A stretch of DNA of 64,000 nucleotides from NVTR01 sp036480115. Its GTDB lineage: Bacteria > Pseudomonadota > Alphaproteobacteria > Rhodobacterales > Rhodobacteraceae. The stretch is from assembly GCA_965224795.1 (NCBI GenBank), contig CBDDAE010000001.1:1-64000 (forward strand). The letters run 5' to 3'. Positions 52,388 to 60,904 of this stretch are shown one piece after another. The position numbers and the translations under genes were made by a program. How positions within the stretch are numbered: the stretch's first letter is position 1; every line of letters starts with the position of its first letter. The notes under the pieces were generated by a model that did no database searches, had not been told where the DNA came from, and was given only the letters and a program-made list of their open reading frames with translations.

Positions 52388-53653
52388 ATGAATGACGCTG
52401 ACAATATTCCCGCACTCATGGCTAATATCGGGGCCAGTGCAAAAATTGCATCCGGGCAACTTGCTACGGCCAGTGCCGATGCAAAACGGGCCGCGTTAGA
52501 GACCGCCGCCAAAGCTGTCTGGGTTCAGCGAGCAGATATTATTGCAGCGAACAAACAGGACATGGCCTACGGTGTCGACAAAGGTCTAAATGCCGCGATG
52601 CTGGATCGGCTGATGCTGGATGAAGCGCGTATCCAAAATATGGTGGATGGTTTAAACGCGGTGGCCAAACAACCAGACCCTGTTGGTAATATCCTTAAAG
52701 AATGGGATATGCCTTCAGGCCTGAACATCCGCCGCATGCGCACGCCGCTTGGGGTCATTGGCGTCATTTACGAAAGCCGCCCCAACGTTACTGCGGATGC
52801 CGGGGCATTGTGTCTGAAGGCTGGAAATGCGGTTATTTTGCGCGGCGGTTCAGAAAGTTTCCATTCTGCGCAAGTCATCCACCGTTGTTTACTGGACGGT
52901 CTTCTCAGTGCAAACCTGCCGGAACATGCCATTCAGCTTGTACCAACACGCGACCGCGCCGCCGTTCAGCAAATGCTGGCCATGACCGACTACATAGACG
53001 TGATTGTACCGCGCGGCGGTAAGGGGCTGGTGGGGCTGGTGCAACGCGAAGCTCGGGTGCCAGTTTTTGCCCATCTGGAAGGCATTGTGCATATCTATAT
53101 CGACAAGGCTGCTGACCCGCAGAAAACTCTGGACGTGGTGTTGAACGCCAAGACCCGGCGTCCGGGCATTTGCGGGGCAGCAGAATGTCTGCTGATCCAC
53201 AAAGATGTGGTTGATACTTTGGGGCGCGATGTGATCGGCGCGTTGGTTCAGGCCGGGGTGACAGTACATGCGGATGCGCCATTGCAGGCGGTCACTGGCA
53301 CTGTTGCTGCCAGTGAGGCTGATTGGGGGCATGAATATCTCGATATGGATATTTCCACCAAAGTGGTCGATAATCTGGACGGTGCGATTACGCATATCCG
53401 TAAATTTGGCTCAAACCACACCGATTGTATCCTGACCGAAGATGCCAACAGCGCGGCCCGTTTCTTTGCCGAATTGGACAGCGCAATTTTGATGCATAAC
53501 GCTTCTACCCAATTTGCCGATGGCGGTGAATTTGGCATGGGCGCGGAAATTGGCATTGCCACCGGCAAAATGCACGCCCGCGGTCCGGTGGGGGCCGAGC
53601 AGCTGACCAGTTTTAAGTATCTGGTGACGGGTGACGGTACGGTGCGGACTTAA
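52388..53653 (+). CDS. proA: Glutamate-5-semialdehyde dehydrogenase (gamma-glutamyl phosphate reductase)
   Basis: 421 residues, full length. Second step of proline synthesis, reducing gamma-glutamyl phosphate with NADPH. RRMRTPLGVIGVIYESRPNV, LRGGSESFHSA, IVPRGGKGLVGLV and the catalytic Cys in TRRPGICGAAECLLIH are conserved. It follows proB by 76 bases and overlaps the convergent chpT end by four. Confidence 0.96.
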   Translation: MNDADNIPALMANIGASAKIASGQLATASADAKRAALETAAKAVWVQRADIIAANKQDMAYGVDKGLNAAMLDRLMLDEARIQNMVDGLNAVAKQPDPVGNILKEWDMPSGLNIRRMRTPLGVIGVIYESRPNVTADAGALCLKAGNAVILRGGSESFHSAQVIHRCLLDGLLSANLPEHAIQLVPTRDRAAVQQMLAMTDYIDVIVPRGGKGLVGLVQREARVPVFAHLEGIVHIYIDKAADPQKTLDVVLNAKTRRPGICGAAECLLIHKDVVDTLGRDVIGALVQAGVTVHADAPLQAVTGTVAASEADWGHEYLDMDISTKVVDNLDGAITHIRKFGSNHTDCILTEDANSAARFFAELDSAILMHNASTQFADGGEFGMGAEIGIATGKMHARGPVGAEQLTSFKYLVTGDGTVRT

Positions 53654-54249
53654 AACCGTACCCGCGCCGAATTTTCCGAACATTCAATGGTCATTTGGCT
53701 GCCGATAGTGTTTGCCGTTAATTGCGCAAGGGCAAAATGAACATTGGCAGGCTCTAATCTGGTTGCCGAATTTGGCTGAGATAAAATTTGCCAAAGATCC
53801 GGATCAATCTTCATTTGATCAGCCTGACCATAAAGCGCCCATTGGTCGCCAACCGAACTAACGGCAATTCTACCGCCCCAAGGCATTGCGGTCTCAAAGC
53901 ACTGCAATAGTAGAAACGCCAGTTTCACATGCAAGCGTTCCAGGTTTTCCCTTGGCTGCCAGTCGGTTACCAGTCGACTGCCACGGGATATATCCCGCAA
54001 TATACCGGAAATTTCGGAAATACTGATCCTTTGTCCAGGCCGAGCCTCTCCAAAGGCCACCCGAAAAAACCGTATGCGGGCATTGGCATTTTCAACACTT
54101 TCGCTAATCAGGCTCATTTCAGGTCCAATTGTGTTGCCAGACATGGACAGCTGTTCAACTCCGTTGCTGATAGCACCAAGCGGGCTGATAAGATCATGGC
54201 AGATGCGCGAACCAATCAGTTCTGTTAGCTGTATGGGATATGGGGTCAT
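53650..54249 (-). CDS. chpT: Histidine phosphotransferase ChpT
   Basis: 199 residues. LIGSRICHDLISPLGAISNGVEQL holds the phospho-accepting His18 in a DHp-like helix; the rest is a degenerate ATPase-like domain lacking ATP-binding motifs, as in Caulobacter ChpT. It passes phosphate from CckA to CtrA and CpdR and so links to cell-cycle or, in Rhodobacterales, motility and gene-transfer-agent control. Divergent from the DUF3553 gene (27-base gap). Confidence 0.85.
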   Translation of the reverse strand: MTPYPIQLTELIGSRICHDLISPLGAISNGVEQLSMSGNTIGPEMSLISESVENANARIRFFRVAFGEARPGQRISISEISGILRDISRGSRLVTDWQPRENLERLHVKLAFLLLQCFETAMPWGGRIAVSSVGDQWALYGQADQMKIDPDLWQILSQPNSATRLEPANVHFALAQLTANTIGSQMTIECSENSARVRF

Positions 54250-54276
54250 ATGCCGAACCTCTGAAAGGAGACTGTC

Positions 54277-54471
54277 ATGGGCGACGCCAATGAATTTCTT
54301 GAACCAGGTATGCTGGTACGCAATCCTGCAAAACCGGATTGGGGGCAGGGACAGGTGCAGTCCAGTATTCCGGGTAGGATTACCGTGACATTTGAAAATG
54401 TTGGAAAGATGGTTTTGGACCCAGAGCGGGTTAAACTTGAAGTTGATTTAGGCACGCGTTTGGCCCCCTGA
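54277..54471 (+). CDS. DUF3553 domain protein
   Basis: 64 residues. FLEPGMLVRNPAKPDWGQGQVQS then GRITVTFENVGKMVLD is the DUF3553 pattern, a small SH3-like (CarD/TRCF-like) beta fold, often free-standing in alphaproteobacteria. GAAAGGAGA precedes the ATG. Function unknown. Next to chpT, but on the other strand. Confidence 0.8.
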   Translation: MGDANEFLEPGMLVRNPAKPDWGQGQVQSSIPGRITVTFENVGKMVLDPERVKLEVDLGTRLAP

Positions 54472-54606
54472 AGTAGAACTTTAAGATGATAAAATTACTA
54501 GACCACAACCATAGAGGGTGTCAAATTTTACAGTTTGATTGAGAAAGTTGCATTCACTATTAGCTGATAATAAAACGCACATACCCAACAGAAAATTACA
54601 TTTCCA

Positions 54607-55389
54607 ATGATCGTTCCTCCCGCATATTTGCAAGTCAGGTTGGCAAATGGCCCGCAGGACCGTTGCGCAGCTGAACGATTACGCTACCAGGTTTTTGTCT
54701 CCGAATTGGGGGGGGATGGGTCACTAGTGGATCACAAATCCGGTTTAGAGCGCGATCGATTTGACGCCTTTGTCGATCACCTGATCCTTGTGGATATCCG
54801 GCGCGATCCTAAGGAAATGAACCACGTGGTTGGGGTGTATAGGTTGTTAAATCAGGCCGGTGCCAGTCAGGCGGGTCAGTTTTATTCGGAAACCGAATAC
54901 GATCTGTCGGTGCTGCGTCAAAGCAATCGACCGCTATTAGAGCTGGGGCGTTCCTGTATCCACCCAGATTATCGGGGCGGGATGGCATTGTTCATCCTAT
55001 GGAATGGTTTGGCAAAATATATCGCAGAAAATCGGATCGAGATCCTGTTTGGCGTTGCTAGTTTTCATGGAATAGATCCAAAGATTTACCGGCCGCACTT
55101 TGCTTACCTTTACCAAAAACACCTGACCCCTGAAAACTTGTATGTTAAAGTGCGTTCGGACAACCCTTTGAAAATGAATACTAATACTCCCGTAAAATTC
55201 GATATACTAGCCGTAATGCGCACCATGCCGTCGCTGGTAAAGGCCTATATTCGCGCCGGGGGTTATGTTGGCGATGGGGCTTTCATTGATCAGCAGTTCA
55301 ACACCACGGATATTTGCCTGGTGATGGATACCAAACGCCTGTCGGCACGCCACTCAGCATTGTATTCAATTGAAACGACTGAACCGTGA
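54607..55389 (+). CDS. olsB: L-ornithine N-alpha-acyltransferase
   Basis: 260 residues. A GNAT-fold, autoinducer-synthase-like enzyme: RCAAERLRYQVFVSELGGDG, HLILVDIRRD, LLELGRSCIHPDYRGGMALFILWNGL and LFGVASFHG. It transfers a 3-hydroxyacyl chain from ACP to ornithine, forming lyso-ornithine lipid. Its stop overlaps the GTG start of olsA. Confidence 0.9.
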   Translation: MIVPPAYLQVRLANGPQDRCAAERLRYQVFVSELGGDGSLVDHKSGLERDRFDAFVDHLILVDIRRDPKEMNHVVGVYRLLNQAGASQAGQFYSETEYDLSVLRQSNRPLLELGRSCIHPDYRGGMALFILWNGLAKYIAENRIEILFGVASFHGIDPKIYRPHFAYLYQKHLTPENLYVKVRSDNPLKMNTNTPVKFDILAVMRTMPSLVKAYIRAGGYVGDGAFIDQQFNTTDICLVMDTKRLSARHSALYSIETTEP

Positions 55390-56228
55390 ACAATACATGG
55401 CGTTCTGATATTATTCCCGACCCGGCCACCATAAACTGGGTCGGGTGGTTTCGTGTCATATTACGTGCAACACCTATCTTTCTAATACTGGGGTTAGGAT
55501 TGCTGTTGCTGCTATTTGTTCGCCTGTTTGAACGTCCAATCTGGCATCAGCACCGACCATGGACGCCCCATATTACCAAAACAGTCTGCCGGTTGTGCCT
55601 GTTTGTCTTGGGTTTGGGATATAGGGTTTCGGGTACACAGATGCAGGGCCTAGGGGCCGTGGTTGCCAATCATTCCACATGGCTGGACATATTGGTGCTG
55701 AATGCCAGCCAAAACATTTATTTTGTGGCAAAATCTGAGGTGGCCAATTGGCCTGTCATTGGCTGGCTGGCGCGGGCCACGGGTACTGTATTCATTCGCC
55801 GAACTGGACGTGATGCAAAGGTGCAAAAGGAGATATTTGAATCCCGGCTTACGTCAGGCCACAGACTGTTGTTTTTCCCAGAAGGGACATCAACAGACGG
55901 AACGCTAGTTTTACCTTTTAAATCAACGCTTTTTGCGGCTTTCTTTACCAAAAAATTGCAACCAATTCTAAGCATACAACCGGTTGCGGTGGTATATACT
56001 CCGCCAGAGGGACAAAATGCTCAGCACTATGGTTGGTGGGGGGCAATGGATTTAGCGCCGCATTTAATAAAGATACTCGCCAACCGCACGCAGGGATCGG
56101 TGACAGTCACTTATCATAATGCTCTGCAAGTTTCAGACTTTGAAAACCGAAAAGACCTGGCATTGGCCTGTGAAACAGCCATTCGTTCCACGTTTCCAAA
56201 AGAACCCCAGTCATTTCAAGAAAATTAG
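55386..56228 (+). CDS. olsA: Lyso-ornithine lipid O-acyltransferase (PlsC family)
   Basis: 280 residues. An N-terminal membrane helix (~25-47) precedes the PlsC domain: VVANHSTWLDILVLN (HX4D) and LLFFPEGTSTDG (glycerolipid EGTS motif). With OlsB it completes ornithine lipid, a phosphorus-free membrane lipid useful under phosphate limitation. Start GTG in a GTGA overlap. The end overlaps the convergent ThiE-like gene by four bases. Confidence 0.9.
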   Translation: MNNTWRSDIIPDPATINWVGWFRVILRATPIFLILGLGLLLLLFVRLFERPIWHQHRPWTPHITKTVCRLCLFVLGLGYRVSGTQMQGLGAVVANHSTWLDILVLNASQNIYFVAKSEVANWPVIGWLARATGTVFIRRTGRDAKVQKEIFESRLTSGHRLLFFPEGTSTDGTLVLPFKSTLFAAFFTKKLQPILSIQPVAVVYTPPEGQNAQHYGWWGAMDLAPHLIKILANRTQGSVTVTYHNALQVSDFENRKDLALACETAIRSTFPKEPQSFQEN

Positions 56229-56845
56229 TTCAAAGACGTTGTCAAGGAAATCAGCCGCGCTGCTGGTTCATTGTCGGTCCAAATTTCAGGTCCCAAACCA
56301 ATAAAATCAGTTATTTTAGAAATAGTTGCTAGATTTTCTTCATCAAGACTACCTTCGGCAACTACAGGAACCTCTACCACCTCAGACCACCATTGAAATA
56401 CATCTATATCCACAACTTCGCCGCCGTCTAACCCGGTTGCCCCAACCGGTCCAAAACTTATGTAATCCGCGCCTGCTTCGCCCGCACTCATTCCGTCATG
56501 GCGAGAGGTTCCACAAAAGGCGCCTATAATCGCGTCGCCGCCCAAATCTTTGCGAACCTGACGCACAGATCTAGCGCCATCAGTCAAATGAACACCGTCC
56601 AGCCCCAAGCGTTCCACCATCGCAACATGCGATTGGATAACCAACGGAATATCGCGGGCGTGGACAATATCACGCAGCACGTCACCGCTGCGCATAATCT
56701 GGTCTGTATCCTGGGTGGATAGGGCCATTCGCAGGCAGGCAATTTCGGTACTGTCCAAAACCGCCGCCAATATATCTGGAAACGTTTCTAGATCAAACTC
56801 TGGCGGTGTTACCAAATATATTTGTGGGCGTTCTGCGTCAGTCAT
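56225..56845 (-). CDS. ThiE-like TIM-barrel protein (divergent thiamine phosphate synthase)
   Basis: 206 residues. The C-terminal half fits ThiE: LGLDGVHLTDGARSVRQVRKDLG, AGADYISFGPVGATG and VVAEGSLDEEN. Two usual functional sites look changed: the QLRDK loop reads CLRMALS, and the INDR strand reads VIQSHVAM. Activity as thiamine phosphate synthase is therefore doubtful; it may have another role or be a TenI-like member. No other thiamine genes are nearby. Confidence 0.65.
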   Translation of the reverse strand: MTDAERPQIYLVTPPEFDLETFPDILAAVLDSTEIACLRMALSTQDTDQIMRSGDVLRDIVHARDIPLVIQSHVAMVERLGLDGVHLTDGARSVRQVRKDLGGDAIIGAFCGTSRHDGMSAGEAGADYISFGPVGATGLDGGEVVDIDVFQWWSEVVEVPVVAEGSLDEENLATISKITDFIGLGPEIWTDNEPAARLISLTTSLN

Positions 56846-56902
56846 TTAAAGCCTTGAAATCTGTTTGATTCTGGCCGCTATAGCCCGGAAAATCCGGTTT
56901 GG

Positions 56903-57232
56903 CTACTTGGCAGGCAGGCTTTGGGCATTGGTGATGGATAATTGCAGCCATTTGGCGCGCCGGGCATCATCCTGAAATGCCTCTTCGGTGACATCAATCA
57001 TCCCACCCATGGGACGCCCAGTGAAATTCATTGGTCCAGCACCATCTATCGCGCGGGCCTCATCTTCGCGGGGTTTGCCGACGCGAAACATGCAGCCTTT
57101 GGGGCTGACACCGCACAGCATATTGCCGTTCAACATGAAACACAGTCCGCCGAACATGTTGCGTTCACTGATGCCTGCGACATCCACCAGATCGTCGCGC
57201 AGTATTTGTGCAAGGCCTTCGTCATGTGCCAT
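56903..57232 (-). CDS. TfoX N-terminal domain protein
   Basis: 109 residues. The TfoX-N domain fills the protein: LVDVAGISERNMFGGLCFMLNG, MLCGVSPKGCMFRVG and PMGGMIDVTEEAFQD. ATG at 57232 follows AAGGAACC; a longer frame upstream runs into the divergent trmJ region and is not real. Free-standing TfoX-N proteins have no settled function. Divergent from trmJ. Confidence 0.85.
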   Translation of the reverse strand: MAHDEGLAQILRDDLVDVAGISERNMFGGLCFMLNGNMLCGVSPKGCMFRVGKPREDEARAIDGAGPMNFTGRPMGGMIDVTEEAFQDDARRAKWLQLSITNAQSLPAK

Positions 57233-57300
57233 TTTGGTGGTTCCTTGTGTTGGGTGTTGGTGGAACGTATCACCACGGCAGGGTTTTCCAAAGGGTTCTG

Positions 57301-58044
57301 ATGACAGATTTGAAGACACAACCGCAATTTGTACTGGTGCGCCCGCAAATGGGCGAAAACATTGGCGCGGCGGCGCGGGCCATGTGGAATTTCGGGTTGG
57401 ACCGGATGGCGATCGTTGCACCGCGTGATGGTTGGCCAAACCAAAAGGCGATTGCCATGGCCAGTGGGGCGGGACGGTTGCTGGATGAATCTGTGTTGGT
57501 TGAGACAACCAATCAGGCAGTGGCGCAATGTGACTATGTTTTTGCCACCACAGCGCGCCATAGGGGCGTGACCAAACCGATCATGACGCCACAGCGGGCG
57601 ATGGAACATGCGCGTGCTTTGTCGGCGGCTGGCAAAAAAGTGGCGGTGTTGTTTGGGCCTGAACGGGCCGGGCTGGAAGCCGATGATGTGGCGCTTGCGG
57701 ATGCGATTATTTCAGTGCCGGTGAACCCGGAATTCGCCAGCCTGAACCTGGGGCAATGTGTGTTGTTGCTGGGGTACGAATGGCAGCGGATTGACGATAA
57801 CACGCCGCCAGAAGTGATGGAACTGGCCAAGACCGAGTTCGCCACAAAGCAGGATGTGGAAAAGCTGGGTGACCATTTTGAGGAACGGTTGGAAGTGGCC
57901 GGGTTCTTTTATCCGGACTCGAAGGCGGAGGGTATGAAGTTGACACTGCGCAATATGTGGGGCCGGCTGGCGCTGACGCGGGCAGATGTGCAGACGCTAC
58001 ACGGGGTTTTGCGGCAAATGGTACGCTGGAAAGAGCGCGGTTGA
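57301..58044 (+). CDS. trmJ: tRNA (cytidine/uridine-2'-O-)-methyltransferase TrmJ
   Basis: 247 residues, SPOUT family. FVLVRPQMGENIGAAARAMWNFG (motif 1), VLFGPERAGLEADDVALAD (motif 2) and VPVNPEFASLNLGQCVLLLGYE (motif 3) form the trefoil-knot SAM site. It methylates ribose at position 32 of tRNAs. ATG at 57301 is directly before the conserved start. Confidence 0.9.
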   Translation: MTDLKTQPQFVLVRPQMGENIGAAARAMWNFGLDRMAIVAPRDGWPNQKAIAMASGAGRLLDESVLVETTNQAVAQCDYVFATTARHRGVTKPIMTPQRAMEHARALSAAGKKVAVLFGPERAGLEADDVALADAIISVPVNPEFASLNLGQCVLLLGYEWQRIDDNTPPEVMELAKTEFATKQDVEKLGDHFEERLEVAGFFYPDSKAEGMKLTLRNMWGRLALTRADVQTLHGVLRQMVRWKERG

Positions 58045-58089
58045 ACTGTGGACCATTGCCCGGCGAAGGTGGTTTTGGTAAGAAAGCCC

Positions 58090-58344
58090 ATGACAGTATC
58101 GCCGGACAATCGAAACCTGACACGGGCAATTCAACCGATGCCGGACTTCGTTGCACAGGCGCTTAGGCAAAGAAACCTTAAGCAAACCTATGATCGCCGT
58201 CCGGCGCATCAGCGCAATGACTATTTGGCCTGGATTGACCGGGCGGTAGGGGATGCCACGAAAACCAAGCGCCTGAATCAGATGTTGCACGAATTGCAGA
58301 TTGGCGGTGTTTATATGGGCATGGAATGGAATCCACGGAAATAA
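58090..58344 (+). CDS. YdeI/OmdA-associated family small protein
   Basis: 84 residues. LKQTYDRRPAHQRNDYLAWIDRA and TKTKRLNQMLHEL are the YdeI/OmdA C-terminal pattern (so-called bacteriocin-protection family). The start is ambiguous between ATG 58090 and GTG 58048. The stop lies four bases before the GTG start of the MFS gene. Function unknown. Confidence 0.7.
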   Translation: MTVSPDNRNLTRAIQPMPDFVAQALRQRNLKQTYDRRPAHQRNDYLAWIDRAVGDATKTKRLNQMLHELQIGGVYMGMEWNPRK

Positions 58345-58348
58345 GTCA

Positions 58349-59686
58349 GTGTTAAGTGTTCTGAAACATCCCATTTATGCGCGGCTGTTTTCGGCGCAGG
58401 CAATTGCGCTATTGGGTACCGGATTATTGACCATCGCGCTTGGCTTGCTGGCGTTTGAACTGGCAGGCGCGCGGGCCGGGGCGGTGTTGGGCACGGCTTA
58501 CGCCATTAAGATGATCGCTTATGTGGGCCTGTCGCCGGTGGCCAGTGCACTGGTCGGGCGGATGCCGCGCAAGGCAGTGCTGATCGGCGCTGATCTGGTG
58601 CGGGCCGCCACGGCGTTGTTTCTGCCGTTTATCACTGAGATCTGGCAGATTTACCTGCTGATTTTCGTGCTACAGGCGGCATCGGCCACCTTTACCCCGG
58701 CGTTTCAGGCGACCATTCCGGATGTTCTCAAGGATGAAGAGGAATATACCAAAGCGTTGTCGTTGTCGCGCATGTTGCTGGATATCGAAAATCTGGTCAG
58801 CCCGGCTTTGGCCGGTTTCCTGCTGACATTGATGAGCTTTCACTGGTTGTTTGGCGGCACGGTTGTCGGCTTTATCGGCTCGGCCCTATTGGTGGCCACG
58901 GTGGTGATCCCGCGCCAGAATGAACGCGCGACGGTGGCGCCGTTTCGGGCCCGCCTAACGCAAGGCGCGCGGATATTTCTGGCCACGCCACGGTTACGCG
59001 GGTTGTTGTCCCTGACCCTGACGGCAGCCGCTGTCAGTGCGTTTGTGATTGTGAATACGGTGGTGATGGTGCGGGCGGGCTATGGGCTGGGCAACAGTTC
59101 GGTGGCGCTGGCACTGGCGGCGTTTGGCACCGGGTCAATGCTAGCGGCATTCGCGTTGCCGCGATTGCTGGGCATGATTGCAGAGCGTAGCCTGATGATT
59201 GGCGGGGCTTTTTTACTGGCCGTTCTGACGCTGGGGCATGGGTTTTACATGCAGGTTGCCGGGTTGGCGTCCTGGCCAGTCTTTCTGTCAATCTGGGCTG
59301 TCAGTGGTGCGCTTTATTCAGTAATATTGACCCCCGGCGGAAGGCTTTTGCGCCGTTCTTCCAATGACGCGGATCGCCCGGCTTTGTTTGCAGCGCAGTT
59401 TTCACTGTCACACGCAACATGGTTGCTGACCTATCCAGTTGCCGGGTTTGTCGGGCAGGCGTATGGGTTGTCGGTTGCAATGCTGGTATTGGGGCTGATC
59501 GCGGTGATCGGGGTTGCTGCGGCAGTGGTGTTCTGGCCGGTTGGCGGTGCGGCGGATTTGCTGCATGAACACGCCGATTTGCCAACCGATCACCCACATT
59601 TTCAAGAGCATGCAACCCAAGGCAAACGCCACGCCCATGCTTTTGTCATCGATGCCGAGCACCACAGCTGGCCACCCCGTAGTTAA
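58349..59686 (+). CDS. MFS transporter (EntS-like) with a His-rich C-terminal tail
   Basis: 445 residues, about 12 membrane helices. VLKHPIYARLFSAQAIALLGTGL and ALVGRMPRKAVLIGADLVRAA are typical of the MFS_3/EntS exporter group. The last ~40 residues carry nine His (LLHEHADLPTDHPHF, HATQGKRHAHA, EHHSW), a likely metal-binding tail. Start GTG at 58349, just after the previous stop. Substrate unknown. Confidence 0.82.
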   Translation: MLSVLKHPIYARLFSAQAIALLGTGLLTIALGLLAFELAGARAGAVLGTAYAIKMIAYVGLSPVASALVGRMPRKAVLIGADLVRAATALFLPFITEIWQIYLLIFVLQAASATFTPAFQATIPDVLKDEEEYTKALSLSRMLLDIENLVSPALAGFLLTLMSFHWLFGGTVVGFIGSALLVATVVIPRQNERATVAPFRARLTQGARIFLATPRLRGLLSLTLTAAAVSAFVIVNTVVMVRAGYGLGNSSVALALAAFGTGSMLAAFALPRLLGMIAERSLMIGGAFLLAVLTLGHGFYMQVAGLASWPVFLSIWAVSGALYSVILTPGGRLLRRSSNDADRPALFAAQFSLSHATWLLTYPVAGFVGQAYGLSVAMLVLGLIAVIGVAAAVVFWPVGGAADLLHEHADLPTDHPHFQEHATQGKRHAHAFVIDAEHHSWPPRS

Positions 59687-59763
59687 GCAAAAATTGACAC
59701 GTCTTTGCAGTTGCCCCTGCTTGTCGGCATGCCTAGTTTAACGAAAACTATCGGGGTGTTGAT

Positions 59764-60903
59764 TTGAGCCAGAAACGATCCATTTTTGAAGAAGTCCAGA
59801 GCGACGTCAAACAGGTCGCCGCCCCACAACCGGGGATGATTGACCGGGCGCGCACCGGGCGTGGCGGTCTGGTGATCTGGTTGATGCTGCTCTTTGTGCT
59901 GGTACTGGCGATAATATTTGTCGGTGGTTTGACTCGGCTGACCGATAGCGGGCTGTCGATCACCGAATGGAAGCCACTGGCCGGGGCGCTGCCACCGCTG
60001 AATGCGCAAAGCTGGGCGGCAGAATTTACCCGCTATCAGGCGTTTCCGGAATTTCAGTTGCAAAACAGCGATATGACGCTGGCCGGGTTCAAATCAATCT
60101 ATTGGTGGGAATGGGGGCATCGCCAGTTGGGCCGTTTGGTCGGGCTGGTTTGGGCCGTTGGTTTCATTGGGTTCTGGCTGACAAAACGTATTCCGACGGG
60201 TTGGCACATGCGTCTGCTGGGCATTGGTGTGCTGGGCGGATTGCAAGGTGCTATCGGTTGGTGGATGGTTTCGTCCGGTCTGGGCGAGGGGCGCGTAGAT
60301 GTGGCCAGTTATCGGCTGGCGGTGCATCTGGGGCTGGCGTTTGTGATCCTTGGGTTGATTGCGGGGTTCGTGTTTACATTAAAGCGTAGTGAGGCTGAGA
60401 TGATGCAGGCTCGACGCGCAGGTGAGGTGCGGCTGGTGCGGCTGACGTCAATAATGCCGGGGTTGGTATTCGTACAAGTTTTGTGGGGTGCGCTGGTGGC
60501 CGGAATTGACGCCGGGCGCGGGTTTACCGACTGGCCATTGATGGCGGGCAGTTTTTTTCCGCAAGGCGCGCTGGATCTGGTGCCGCTTTGGCGTAACTTT
60601 TTTGAAGATGCCGGGATGGTGCAATTCATGCACCGGATGTGGGGCTATCTGGTGCTGGCTTTTGGGCTGTTCCTGTGGCGCGCCTCGCGTTCCAGTGGCA
60701 ATATGAAAACCAAATCTTCGTTTAATATGATGCTGGCGATCCTGTTGGTTCAGGTGGTTCTGGGTATTGGCGCGGTGATGATGTCAGCCCCGGTCTCTAT
60801 TGCAATTATTCACCAGTTGGGGGCCGTGGCGCTGTGGGTCATAGTGATCCGGGCGCGTTTTCTGGCCCGCTACCCAATGGCACAAAGCTTAAGAGGAAAT
60901 TGA
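59764..60903 (+). CDS. ctaA: Heme A synthase
   Basis: 379 residues, eight membrane helices in two similar halves. GGLTRLTDSGLSITEWKPLAGALPP is diagnostic; conserved His lie in WWEWGHRQLGRLVG, LAVHLGLAF, QFMHRMWGYL and AIIHQLGAVALW. Oxidises heme O to heme A for aa3-type cytochrome oxidase. Start is TTG at 59764 with GGGGTG upstream. Confidence 0.94.
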   Translation: MSQKRSIFEEVQSDVKQVAAPQPGMIDRARTGRGGLVIWLMLLFVLVLAIIFVGGLTRLTDSGLSITEWKPLAGALPPLNAQSWAAEFTRYQAFPEFQLQNSDMTLAGFKSIYWWEWGHRQLGRLVGLVWAVGFIGFWLTKRIPTGWHMRLLGIGVLGGLQGAIGWWMVSSGLGEGRVDVASYRLAVHLGLAFVILGLIAGFVFTLKRSEAEMMQARRAGEVRLVRLTSIMPGLVFVQVLWGALVAGIDAGRGFTDWPLMAGSFFPQGALDLVPLWRNFFEDAGMVQFMHRMWGYLVLAFGLFLWRASRSSGNMKTKSSFNMMLAILLVQVVLGIGAVMMSAPVSIAIIHQLGAVALWVIVIRARFLARYPMAQSLRGN

Positions 60904-60904
60904 T

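Noticed and set aside
57233..57508. N-terminal extension of the TfoX-N protein
   Set aside because: It would overlap trmJ on the other strand; the ATG at 57232 has its own ribosome binding site and starts the conserved domain.
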